64,000 bases of DNA from Cephalotus follicularis (Eukaryota; Streptophyta; Magnoliopsida; Oxalidales; Cephalotaceae), in assembly GCA_001972305.1 (NCBI GenBank), contig BDDD01002379.1, positions 186,001 to 250,000 of the forward strand, given 5' to 3'. The position numbers and the translations under genes were made by a program. A model generated the notes under the pieces. That model had not been told where the DNA came from and ran no database searches. It was given only the letters and a program-made list of their open reading frames with translations. This document shows, piece by piece, positions 11,440 through 22,758 of the stretch (the stretch's first letter is position 1; every line of letters starts with the position of its first letter).

Positions 11440-13063
11440 GGAATTTTCTCATAGAGGGTACCAAGGAGGTATTTCTTATGGATGAGGATTTTACTAGTTA
11501 TGGAGAAGCCATATCAGATATGGATTCCAAGAAATGGCTAGATGCCATGAAATTCAAGATGGACTCCATGTACTCCAACCAAGTATGGAACTTGGTAGAT
11601 ACACCTGAGGGAATAGCTCGCATAGGGTGAAAATGGATCTTTAAGAGAAAGATTGGATACGATGAGAAGTTTAATACCTTCAAAGCAAGGCTAGTAGCCA
11701 AGGGCTCTAAGAAAAGACAAGGGATTGACTATGAAGAAACTTTTTACCCTGTAACCATGCTAAAGTCCATTAGGATTTTTCTGGCCATAGCTGCATACTA
11801 CGAATATGAAATATGATAGATGGATATGAAGACTATTTTCCTCAATGGAAACATAGAGAAAGACATCTATATGACCCAACCTGAGGGTTTCTTATCTAGT
11901 GGTGAAGACCTCAAAGTGTGCAATCTACAACGATCCATTTATGGATTAAAGCAAGCTTCTAGAAACTGGACATTCATTTTGATGAAAATATCAAAGAGTT
12001 TGGTTTCATCAAAAATGAGGATGAGTATTGTGTTTATAGGAAAAATCGTTGGAGTTCAGTAACGTTCTTAATGTTGTCCGTGAATGACATGCTGCTTATT
12101 AAGAATGACGTATAATGGTTAATGGTCATCAAAAGTTGGTTATCCAGTGTTTTCTCTATGAAAGACTTAGGAGAACCATCCTATATTTTATGGATTCAAG
12201 TCTATAGAGATATACCGAATAGGATGCTTGGGTTATCCTAGGCTCTTTACATAGAAAGAGTGCTAAAAACGTTTAGCATGGATAATTCCAAGAGATGGTA
12301 CTCACCTCTCTGTCATGGAATTCATCTCTCCAAATCCATGTCCCCTAAAACATCAGAAGAGAGAGATCGCATGATGCACATACCCTTTGCTTCAGTGATA
12401 GGAAGCATCATGTATGCTATGTTATGCACTCAGCTTGATATAGCATATGTCATAAGCGTTACAAGCATATATCATTGGATCCCAGTGAGAGTCACTGGAA
12501 GGAAGTCAAAGATATCCTTAAGTATCTCATTAGAACTAAGGATTTATTTCATAGATATGGAGGAAAGGGTTTGAAAATAGAGGGTTTCACTTACTCGGGT
12601 TTTAAAACGAATATTGATGACTCACAGTCAACATCAGGTTGTGTATTCACATTAAACGATAGAGTAGTCAGCTAGAAGAGTTCTAAGCAACCTACGATTG
12701 TAGATTCAGTCACTGGGGCTGAATACATAGCGGCGTCAAAGGCCGTAAAGGAAGGTGTATGGATTAAGAAGTTATTCACTGATCTTCATGTTTTTTCGAT
12801 CATAGAGGATCCCATATCGTTATATTGTGATAACAATGGTGCCATAGCTCAAGCAAAGGAACCTCGTTTGCACCAAAGATCTAAACACATTTTCTGGTGC
12901 TTCCATTTGATTCGAGAACTCATTGGAAAAGAAGATATCAAAATAAAGTGAATACCGAGAGAATACAACACTGCAGACCCTCTTACCAAAGCCTTACCTA
13001 AAAGCGTCTTTGATGGCCATCTTTCGGGGATGTGTGCTAGACACATGGGGAACTGGCTTTAGG
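11440..13063 (+). mobile_element. Ty1/copia pol remnant (RT and RNase H), Tork/TAR/Angela-like
   Basis: Plus-strand fossil coding region. Reverse transcriptase motifs in order: [56 protein letters not shown] and RSIYGLKQAS. RNase H follows with SQSTSGCVFTLND, AEYIAASKAVKEGVWIKK, LYCDNNGAIAQAKEPRLHQ and ADPLTKALP. The order and the DNNGAIAQAKEPR motif fit the Tork/TAR/Angela side of copia; lineage is inferred. Gag, protease and integrase are not present between the LTR fragment and RT. The frame is interrupted in many places. It ends at a polypurine tract and 3' LTR. Confidence 0.88.
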
Positions 13064-13076
13064 ACTAGTGGGGGAT
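13064..13076 (+). promoter_or_regulatory. polypurine tract of the copia element
   Basis: AGTGGGGGAT directly before the LTR start TGTTAAGATAAG, the usual plant copia arrangement. Confidence 0.85.
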
Positions 13077-15598
13077 TGTTAAGATAAGTCCTGCAAGCCT
13101 AGTTCTATTTGTATAGTTTATATAGGCTACAACAATATTTGTTTATTCAATAAAATATTTTCTTTTAATCATTGACATAACTTCATTTATATGCTTTAAT
13201 ACTTGGGTTAACATCACTATGCCCTACCAACGTTTTCATTTATCATCACATGAACCCCCATTGTTTCAAATTAATAATCACCAATCCTAACGTCATATTC
13301 CATAATCAATTTTTTTTTTTAAAAAAAAACTTGATTTAACCAGTTCTCACTGTCATAATCCGTCAATGCCTCCAATGGTCAAAATCTATGGTCAGATGCT
13401 CATGATAAAGAGCCAATTGTGCCTCCACCATTGAAGAAACTGACTGGGAGGCTCAAGACAGTGAGAATAAGAGATCCCAGTGAAGGCATTAGTGAAAGTT
13501 TGTTTAAATTGATTACGGAATGTGACGTTAGGGGTGGTGATGATAAATTTGAAACGTTTGGGTCCACGTGTTGGGGGTCCACCTTATGATCAATGAAAAT
13601 GTTTGGGGGGCATAGTGTTGTTAACCCTTAATACTTTAATGTATGCGCATAACAATGAATATCCTCAGTGTAAAGTATGTGGACTAAGATCATGATAAGA
13701 TTATGTAGTGAAGTTCCTCGGTAAACTTAATCTAGAATCTTCCTAGTCAATGGATTGCATAACCATGACATATGTAATCCTCTAAGACTAGCACGTGTTA
13801 TGTCGGCTAACTAGAGAAGATGACAGTTCTCACAATCATTATGAGGCATAAGCATGGGTGCTCGTTATTTTCACTAAATTGACTCGCAGATAGAAGCCTG
13901 TATGGTACATACTGATCAAACAGTTTTCTTGTATTACAGCTGTGTGAGTGGTCTTTAGACTTAAGCCTCCATGATAGCCGATGTATGAGATATCATGTTT
14001 TGATAATGCCTAAATATGTCTCCTAACCACAGGGAATATACAAGTATTGATTGGGCATGGTAAATTATACATAGGAATATGTGTGTGTGCAAGATAGAAT
14101 CCTCTGCTCTTAGTAAAGGGAGAATATGCTCAAATTTATTAGCTGAATTAATTCCTGGCCAGGAGAAGACCAATAAGGAAAAGTGTATCTGAATATTGGA
14201 CAGGTAATTACTTCAGATCTTATTTATAATTTAACTATTGGTGTTTAACATTATCCTTGCCCTAAGTGTAATTGAGCATTATGCGAAGGAAGGATTAAAC
14301 GTGCATGTAGCTGTAATTTAAGTTCAAGGAAGAAGTCAATTTATCTGGGGGTCACTATACATACTAGATGTCAATGGCGATCATTAGAATGTTCAAGACT
14401 AACTGATTATTAGTCTCATTTATAAATGAATTGAAAGAGTTGCTCAATTCAGGTTTGCGATTGGAATGAACTAATCGGAATATTATAATTGTTACGAATA
14501 ATCCTATGATTAGCGTAATTATGATCTTAAAGAGTCACACACAATACAAGTGTGAAAAATGAAGATAGGAGAGAAAATTACTTAGGGTTTATTCCTAATT
14601 AAAATTGCTAATGAGATTAGTTGTTATCCTTAATTGGTATAAGGATAACATGGTGGAATGCTCATGTCCAAACAAAGCCTTAGAATGGCTTTGTATGTAT
14701 ATGGGAGATAGGATTTCTTTACTAGTGAGTAGTAGTAAAATATCTCTAAGTGTTAAGATATTTTGAGAGCCAAAAAGACAAAAGAAAAGGAGAACTAGCA
14801 TACTCCTCTTTTAGGTCGAAATTATATCCTCTCTCTCTTTCCTTGTATCTTCAACTTTCATACTTGGTGTGTGCTTGTTAGAGGTGACATCCTCTTTGTC
14901 ACTCTTGAACCTCGAAGTTGATAGGTTTTGAAAAAATTGGTAAAGTCATTAACATAGCTTGCCATTTGTAAGTAACCTTTTGACAATTGGTTTGTTTTGA
15001 AGCTTTGTTTAATCTTCTCCTCCATTGAATGAACAAAATAGATATTGGATTTGGGATTGGCATGTTGTTAGTAATTTAATTCCGTAATTTACTCACATTT
15101 TAATGGTAGATTAAATGTTACTTACCATGGTAGAACAATCTGAACATAAGGACCACTTGTACCACTGTACCATAAGAACTTTTGTTTCACAAATGAGTAA
15201 AAACTCCATACATGTAGTCTTTTTGCGAGTCACTATTGGGTGAACTCATTCTCAATGAGCACCCACATATTTACCCTTTAGTCTTCTACATAATGAAGGT
15301 GTGATCGATCATTCTCTTAAACGAGCTGGTAAGGCACATGATAATCTATCCGAATTACTAAGATTCATGATTAGTAATCTTATGAGTGAACCTTTAAGGA
15401 TAGAGCTTATCGAGGTACTAAGTCTCATTGTATGATGGCAAAACGTGTTTCAATCCTCATGACATCCACAATTACAAATATGTTATTCTTATGGATGAAT
15501 TGTTTGCCATCTAAGTACTAGACATATTGAATAAGACTGTATGCAGTAACGTGCACCTTGTAGTAAATGCAATTGGCTTACAGCACACATCCCTAATA
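13077..15598 (+). repeat. copia 3' LTR (interrupted by a MITE)
   Basis: Starts TGTTAAGATAAGTCC after the polypurine tract and ends near TTGGCTTACAGCACACATCC at about 15598. Without the MITE and its duplicated target it is about 2.1 kb. Its middle part matches the shortened 5' LTR at 8230-8686 and 11261-11400, and its end matches 7618-7704. The 3' border is inferred from that match; no target duplication was resolved. No genes lie in it. Confidence 0.75.
13205..13627. mobile_element. Mutator-type MITE, 423 bp, 9-bp target duplication
   Basis: Its ends are long imperfect terminal inverted repeats: GGGTTAACATCACTATGCCC on the left and the reverse complement of a GGGTTAACAACACTATGCCC arm on the right. 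The match continues for about 35 bp and then more loosely for about 75 bp. TTAATACTT occurs exactly at both borders (13196-13204 and 13628-13636). A 9-bp duplication with long inverted repeats is the Mutator/MULE pattern. No transposase frame is present, so it is non-autonomous. It sits in the copia 3' LTR and is therefore younger than that element. Confidence 0.93.
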
Positions 15599-15844
15599 CT
15601 TATGATGTTTTTTAATGCCTTGTCATGGTTGAAAAAAAATCAAAATTTGAATGTTTAGTTTAATTACTTCTTCTACGTAATCCTAACTTTAAGAATAATT
15701 TATTATAATTTGTTAATAATTTATAAAATAACTTATATAGCCTTAATACCTTACAAGATACTACAACAACAATATAATTCTAAAAATGTATTCAAAAATG
15801 ACAATAAAGGACAAACCGAATGACCCGAGATGGCTTAGCCATAC
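15599..15844. other. AT-rich spacer left of the nested retroelement cluster
   Basis: No gene or repeat end was recognised. It forms the left half of the pre-insertion site of Sirevirus A; the sequence continues at 37416. The last five bases, CATAC, are the target duplication. Confidence 0.6.
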
Positions 15845-16558
15845 TGTTGGAAATGTATGGCAACCTTAAACAAGTAATTTGTTTGCGGAAATAACAAATT
15901 AAACTATGAATATAAACAATCACACAAGAACAAATAAATTAAAGAGATAAGGGATAGAGAGTGTGCAAACGAATTTATAGTGGTTCGGCAAAATCCGTGC
16001 CTACGTCCACTTTCTCAAGAACCCCTTGAGATTCCACTAGGTACCACTAGCAACCTTTGATTTTCGGCTTACGGGTGCAAATCAAAGCAAACCACCTTAC
16101 ACTTGATTTTGGGTTCCGGGTGCAAATCAATCAAACACCTTACAAGGGTTCACTCCCCTCTAAATTCTCACCAAGGGTTTTAACACCCTTTTTACAAAGA
16201 AGGATTTGTAAAGATAGTTTGTATTTTACAAGTAACCTCTCAAAGGTTGGATATGAAAATATAAACTAGTTGCAAGCTTTGGATATGAAAGTGAAAAAAT
16301 CTAGCTTGATGTCTTTCTCTTTTGTTTGTAGATTTGCAAGATGCGCTTTTGCGATTGGATGTTCAAAAGTTGTTCCTCAGTCACTTTGATCTTGTTTCTT
16401 GGCTTGTATTTATAGCTTTCTTCAGATTATAGCCGTTGCAAAAGTCTTGGGCATTTTGGATATAAAAAATGTGTTGATACAGCCTTGTTTTTGTCTCTGC
16501 TGGTAGAAAGACGTCGATGTCTTCATAAAGGCGTCGATGTCTTTGACTGTTACTAGCC
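15845..16558 (-). repeat. Sirevirus A left LTR, outer part
   Basis: Matches 28289-28995 of the right LTR nearly base for base. It includes the conserved U5 stem-loop region (15980-16010), a minus-strand TATAAATA at 16407-16414, and the start of the GTCGATGTCTT repeats (16505-16545). Element B is inserted after TAGCC at 16558. Confidence 0.93.
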
Positions 16559-17813
16559 TGAATAAACTACAAGGGGGGTGAATTGTAGTTTCTAAAAATA
16601 ATCTAAACTTTTCGCAATGAACAATAATAATATAAACAATAATGTAAAGAGATAGAGTTAGGGAGATTTGCAAACACTAGTTTAGAGTGGTTCGGCCAAA
16701 CTCTTGCCTACGTCCACTTTTCCCAGGGATCTCCTTGAGTTTCCACTAGTTCTCCGAATACAATTGTGGGTGCTATTCGGTACACCTTTGTGATTGACCT
16801 CAATCACTTACAACTCTCTTTGGGTTCACTCCCCAAATTCACTAGGGTTCACTCCCCTATTACAATCAAAGTAGAAAGTGTAGTGTTTGTAGCTAAACCT
16901 CTCACAAGGTTGGTTATTACAAGATATAATTGCTCAGTTCAGTGAGAACAAGAAAATAGCTTGAAGTGTGAACAGAAAGCTCTTTGAATGAACTTTGAAA
17001 TTGATTTGATCTTTGTATGTTTGTTTGCTTGATCTTTGTATGTATGATTCTGCTTTCTTGTGTTCTTTTTGAGGTTTCAGTCTTCCTTTTATAGCCATAA
17101 AAGGTTTGTAGTCGTTGCATGATTTGTGGAAGCTTTTGATTAATAAATGTGTAGTTGCAATCTTTGAATATTGTCTCTGCTGGTATAAAGACGTCGACTT
17201 TTTTCAAAAGGCGTCGATGTCTTTGTAGCTGATAACCGTTGGTAGTGCTTGTACTAGTTGTTCCAGGTTTCCCGGGTCTTGTTCATTTGAAAAGACGTCG
17301 ATGTCATTTCTGGAAAATCTCCAGGTATTGACACTTTGAACATCACATCGACTTCTTCTGTGGGAGTCGATGCATTTTCTGGGAAATGCAGGTAGCTTCT
17401 AGAAAAGCGTCGATCTCTATGGAAAGGCGTCGATGTCTTTTGTATTGACGTTGATGTCTTTGATGTAGGGATCGATGTCTTCAATTGCAATTTTATACAG
17501 TAGCTTCTGGCACTAAAGACGTCGATGTTATCTTGGAAGTAGTCGATGTCTTTCGGTACGGACGTCGATGTCATTACTGGAAGGACGGTGTCTTCATTGT
17601 AATTTGATCTTGCACTAAAGACGTCGATGCCATTTCTTTGAGAGTCGATGTCTTTCTGTACGGACGTCGATGTCATTTGTTGAGAGTCAATGTCTTCTTC
17701 TGCAGATGGTATTTTGCTTTGATATTGAACTTGTAATTTCTTGCACATCAAGTAAACTTGTTAAATGCAAATATGTTATCATCAAAACAAGGATTGAGAC
17801 TAAATCGTCAACA
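16559..17813 (-). repeat. Sirevirus B 3' LTR
   Basis: A 1255-bp LTR. It holds the U5 motif TGGTTCGGCC...GCCTACGTCCAC (16687-16717), a minus-strand TATAAAAG near 17090, and a U3 block of GACGTCGATGTC-type repeats (17190-17700). Immediately to the right is the polypurine tract, which on the minus strand reads AAAAATGGGGAGAT. Confidence 0.92.
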
Positions 17814-18442
17814 ATCTCCCCATTTTTGATGATGACAAAAATTTGCTCAAAAGGCATAAATTATAAGAAATACCAATTTAAAAATATAAGTGAATATAAA
17901 TGTAAGCAATAGCAAGTTCATGCAATATCAGATAAGCAATGAGTTTGAGAGTTTGAGTCTTAAGTCTTAATCTTCCATATGAGCCTTTTCCCAAAAACTC
18001 ATAAACTCAAGCATTAGCATTTCTCCAAAGTAAAACATATTTCTTTTGAGCCATTTTCATTTCTCCCCCTTTTTTGTATAGCATCAAAAAGTTTTAAAAA
18101 GGCAGAAATCATTAGCTCCCCCTTAATATAAGCAAGGGTGAAAAGAATATGAATATAGTCATTATGCACAAAATCTCATAATATCATAAATGAATAAGTA
18201 TCGACAATAATTTGAGAAAACACATTTATGCAACACATTACATCATAAACTCATTCATACAATCATAAACAGATTTCATAACATCATTTCATAATCATAA
18301 AACACATAATGAACACTTTAAACATTTCATTAATATCATAAATTCATTAACAAATTTGTCTTTTACAAACAAGAATTTCATAAAAGAAATACAAATGAAC
18401 ATCAAGGTTCATTATAACAACAACAAACACAGCAACAAAATA
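17814..18442 (-). other. Sirevirus B region of repeated polypurine tracts
   Basis: Non-coding. On the minus strand, GGGGAG tracts occur next to the LTR (17814), near 18061 and near 18114. Several polypurine tracts upstream of the 3' LTR are a known trait of Sireviruses. The remainder is AT-rich with no feature I can name. Confidence 0.75.
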
Positions 18443-19760
18443 TCAAGAGGCAGCAGGAGTATCGGAGTCGGATTCATCGCCTTCATCGCCCGAAGTCTCT
18501 TCGCAGCGATCGATAGTCTTGGAATCGGCAAGTTTTCTTTCCATTCGTTTGAGACGCCTCTTTAAGACTTTTAAATCATAGTAGACGGTGTCATCAACAT
18601 TTTCGTAGTCGGAATGAAGTATTTTATGATCGTTCTCCAATCTAGTGAGCCGCGTGTCGACTTGCTTGAATTTATCATCAAGCGAGGATTGCATGGAAGC
18701 AAATTGAGAACGCATAAACTCCATCATCCTGTCATAATCAGTGGTGGATGAGGAGCTTTGAGCTTGAGATTGAGCAGGGGCAGCTTGTTCTTGAGCTTCC
18801 CAAGGAGGGTTGTCTTCTTGCTCTTCCCTTGCAATCCTTGGTGCTTGATCCACTTTGGGGCAATATGTCCAAACTCCTTCCTATTTCTTCCACCCCATTC
18901 GATTCAAGGTGCTCTTGTTGTAGGTATCTTCTTTCTTCAATTTGGTTGCTATCTCTCCTTCTAGCCGAATTTGATGATGGAGAAAGACTTTGGTAAGGAT
19001 AGAGCCAAATGGTAGAACTGATTTCTTTTGTGAGAATGCTCTAACCATAGTCTTGAGTATGAGGAGAGGAAAATAAAACTCAATTTTGGAAAGAATGCAC
19101 CACATAAGAAAGACTTGCATTCTAGACAACTTAGCATACCCTCCACCGGTGGGTAAAATTTGATGTACAATAAGATAGTGGAGAAGCCTATGGTCTACTG
19201 ACAATCGATTTGTGGTCAGTGCCATATTGGGATCAACATTTGGATCACTTGGGTACAACATAGACAAAATTTGGTTAGAGTGAAAACCCTCAACCTCCGG
19301 CCATTTTTTGTGTTCGAAAACATATAGACCGGTGTGTGGAATATGTAAAATAGAAGCTAGAATCCTAGCATCTAGGTAAATTCTCTGTCCTTTGACAGAG
19401 GAAGAAATGGCATATTCCTCATTTTGGCTAGAAACCATCCTAAGGTTAGAATAAAATTCCTTGACCAATTTGATGTAAAAACGGTCAGAAATTTGAACAA
19501 GAGGAATGAGATGGAGGTCCTCTAACCAGGAGACAAACGAAAACTCAGAGGAACGGAAATCTAAATCAATATTTCTGCCTCCCATGACTCTTTTGTCAAC
19601 AAAAGTCACATTTCTTAAAGGAACATGCTCTTCGGATCCCGAATCCGAGAGAGAAGGGTCGGGGGAAGATTCTCTAAGTTCAAGTCTCTGCTTTTTTGTA
19701 GATTTCTTAGGCTGAGAGGTAGAAGCAGCCTTCTTTTTAGCAACTTGTTTTGTCCTGGGC
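18443..19760 (-). mobile_element. accessory ORF of Sirevirus B in the env position
   Basis: Two open stretches on the minus strand lie between RNase H and the 3' LTR. The first (18881-19760) reads PRTKQVAKKKAASTSQ, then an acidic, serine-rich linker, then a globular part with FVSWLEDLHLIPLV, RFYIKLVKEFYSNL and GQRIYLDARILASILHIP. The second (18443-18853) is hydrophilic, with a coiled-coil-like segment (MRSQFASMQSSLDDKFKQVD, then LTRLENDHKIL) and an acidic tail. The globular part has the pattern of the family annotated in plants as 'putative plant transposon protein'. It shares W-E, FYxNL and V-G-I-L-I spacing with the ORF of element C at 34600. I see no signal peptide or membrane segment typical of an envelope. 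Function unknown. Confidence 0.72.
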
Positions 19761-19967
19761 AATTTTACAAGCAGTTGGAATGCACAATAGACAAACACAA
19801 AGAGTGATGAAACAGACGGATTGGACAAGACGAAAATTGTTTTGGACGATGGAGAAGGAATCAGAGAAAGGTTTTTGACAGAATAGAACGATTTTTGAAG
19901 AAAAACAAAGAGAGAAAAATATTTTTGAAAACTCAGAAGTAGGGTAGAAATGAGAAATGAACATGAG

Positions 19968-20240
19968 GTCGACGATTTTATGAAGAAGTCGATTTCTGAG
20001 TAAAAGACGTCGACGTGATTCAAAAGAAGTCGACGCGTTCTTTAAAATAGAGCTACAAAAACGGTGCGTTTTGAAAAGCATCGACACGTTTTAAACGAAG
20101 TCGACGTGTTTCAGTGAAACACAAAGGGATCGACGTTTTTCAAAAAGGATCGACGAGATTTTCATAAGTCAGAATTTTTCCAGAAAAGAAGTCGACGCGT
20201 TTTAGTAAAGCATAAAATTTTCAGAAAAGAAGTCGACTCT
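19968..20240 (-). repeat. GTCGA repeat block upstream of the B accessory ORF
   Basis: About ten copies of a short motif centred on (G/A)TCGAC in 273 bp, for example AAGTCGACGCG, AAGACGTCGACGTG, AAGGATCGACG and AGCATCGACACG. It is the type found in B's own LTR (17190-17700), but lies internally, between RNase H and the accessory ORF. A pyrimidine-rich leader and an AT-rich AAAAATATTTTT (near 19917) lie between the block and the ORF on the minus strand. Confidence 0.85.
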
Positions 20241-20347
20241 TTTGTAAAACAAAGCAGAAAAATCAAGCCAAAAACAGAACAATCACTAAAACAATCATTA
20301 TATCAAATATGCAATCAATCAAACATATCATTCAAACATCGTAAACA

Positions 20348-22165
20348 TTATTCAATCTCACATAAACCTAATTCTCTTCTAAACTTAGAAAAGGTTTGTT
20401 CATCTAATGGTTTCGTGAAAATGTCCGCGACTTGTTCTTCAGTCGGGACAAAAACTAGTTCTATATCACCTTTTTCAATATGGTCTTTAATGAAGTGATA
20501 TCTAATGTCTATGTGCTTGGTTCTTGAGTGATGGACGGGATTTTTTCCTAAGCAAATAGTACTAGTGTTATCACACCTAATTGGTACTTTTTCAAAAGTA
20601 AACCCATAATCAAGGAGTTGTTGCTTCATCCACATTACTTGTGCGCAACAACTGCCTACGGTAATGTATTCAGCTTCGGTAGTTTAAAGAGCTACTGAAT
20701 TTTGTTTCTTGCTAAACCAAGAAATGAGCATATTTCCTAAGAATTGACAAGTACCACTTGTGCTCTTTCTATCCACTTTATATCCTCCGAAATCAGCATC
20801 GGAGTAAGTGTGTAGGTCAAATGATGATCTCCTAGGATACCATAATCCTAAGGTCAGTGTATATGCTAAATATTTGAAAATGCGTTTTACGGCATTCAAA
20901 TGTGATTCTTTGGGACAAGCTTGAAATCTAGCACACAAAGAAACACTAAACAATATATCCGGCCTACTTGCCGTTAAATAGAGCAAAGATCCTATCATAC
21001 TCCTATATAGTTTTTGATCGATTGACTTACCTTGCTCATCTTTGTCAAGCTTTGTTGTTGTGCTCATGGGTGTCTTGCTCTTTTTAGCACTCTCCATCCC
21101 AAATCTCTTAAGTAAGTCCTTGATATACTTTGATTGATTGATGAAGATGCCTTCCTCCAATTGTTTGACTTGAAATCCGAGGAAATAATTGACCTCACCC
21201 ATCATGCTCATTTCGAATTCCACCTGCATAATCTTAGCAAAGTTCTTGCACAAGTTTTTGTTAGTAGAACCGAATATGATATCATCTACATACACTTGAA
21301 CAATCAAAATTTCATCATTGACAGATTTTGTAAAAAGTGTAATGTCAATAGTTCCTCTTTTAAAACTATTTTCAATTAAATAGCCACTAAGCTTTTCATA
21401 CCAAGCTCTTGGAGCTTGTTTTAAGCCATATAAAGCTTTTGAAAGTTTAAAAACATGGTTGGGATAATGAGGGCTTTCAAACCCAGGAGGTTGTTCCACA
21501 TACACTTCCTCCTTTATTAACCCATTTAAAAAGGCACTTTTGACATCCATTTGAAAAAGAGTAAAATCTTTAAAAGATGCATATGCAAGCAACATGCGAA
21601 TTGATTCTAATCTTGCTACGGGTGCATAAGATTCATCAAAATCTATTCCCTCTTCTTGAGAGTAACCCTTAGCAACCAACCTAGCTTTGTTTCTAATAAC
21701 AATTCCTTGGTCATCTACCTTATTCCTATAAACCCATTTTGTACCTATTATATTTTGATTGCTAGGTCTAGGTACTAGGTTCCATACTTTACTCCTTTCA
21801 AATTGGTTCAATTCCTCTTGCATGGCATTTATCCAATTTACATCTTTTTCGCCCTCATTTATATTTTTAGGCTCGATTTGAGATAAAAAAGCAATATAAT
21901 TATGATTAATGCTACTTCTAGTGGAAACACCTAATCTAGGGTTACCTGTGATAGCTTCATGAGGATGTCCTCTTACCACCTTCAAGGTTTGGTCATGAAG
22001 AGCTTCTTGATAGTCTTCTTGGGGTGCATATCCTTTGGTAGATTCCTCCCTTTTAGCTTCATCTATATTAATCTTGCTAACACCATTTTCAATGAAATCT
22101 ACACAATCATCAACATTAACTTCTTTTGGAAGTTTAGGGTTAGATTCATCAAAAATAACATGCAT
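20348..22165 (-). mobile_element. Sirevirus B reverse transcriptase and RNase H
   Basis: A long minus-strand copia pol region. RT carries [81 protein letters not shown] and the catalytic [11 protein letters not shown]. RNase H follows with [40 protein letters not shown] and VADIFTKPLDEQ (20348-20690). The sequence is close to the RT of element C and typical of Sireviruses. Broken, but well preserved. Confidence 0.93.
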
Positions 22166-22204
22166 TGATTCTTCAACTAATAGAGTTATTTTGTTAAAAC
22201 ATCT

Positions 22205-22758
22205 TTAAGCCCTACTAGTGGAAGAATAACCAAGAAATATACCTTCGTCAACTTTTGAGTCGAATTTACCAAGGTGCTCTTTTCCATTATTATGGATAAA
22301 GCACTTGCAACCAAAGGTATGGAAATAACTAATGTTAGGCTTTCTCCCCCTCCATAACTCATATGGAGTCTTTTTGAGAATATGCCTAATTGATATACGA
22401 TTAAGAATATAACATGAAGTATTTATAGCTTCAGCCCAAAAGTATTTTGGTAAACTATTTTCATTCAAAAGTGTTCTACACATTTCTTGAATAGTTCTAT
22501 TTTTCCTCTCAACAACCCCATTTTGTTGAGGTGTTCTAGGAGTGAAAAACTCATGAATAAAACCGTTTTCATTACAAAAGTTTTCAAATAAATGATTTTC
22601 AAACTCTTTTCCATGATCACTTCTAATTTTAGAAATTGAAGTGTCTTTTTAATTTTGAACAATTTTACAAAAATTTGAAAATTCTTTAAAAGATTCACTT
22701 TTGTGGGCTAAGAAAATAGTCCATGTATATCTAGAAAAATCGTCTACAATGACCATGG
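22205..22758 (-). mobile_element. Sirevirus B integrase, C-terminal part
   Basis: Minus-strand open stretches with RSDHGKEFEN-like sequence, then FFTPRTPQQNGVVERKNRT, then WAEAINTSCYILNRI, TPYELWRGRKPNISY and FGCKCFIHNNGKEHLGKFD, the second half of a copia integrase. The N-terminal part of the integrase and everything upstream is not present; partial LTR sequence follows at 22759. Confidence 0.88.

Noticed and set aside
17254-17751. Minus-strand ORF with repeated DIDVFSARS / TSTSVQKDIDSQ peptides
   Set aside because: Translation of the GTCGATGTC array in a Sirevirus LTR; the same artefact recurs at 3041-3268, 23126-23416, 23778-23975 and 28823-29047.
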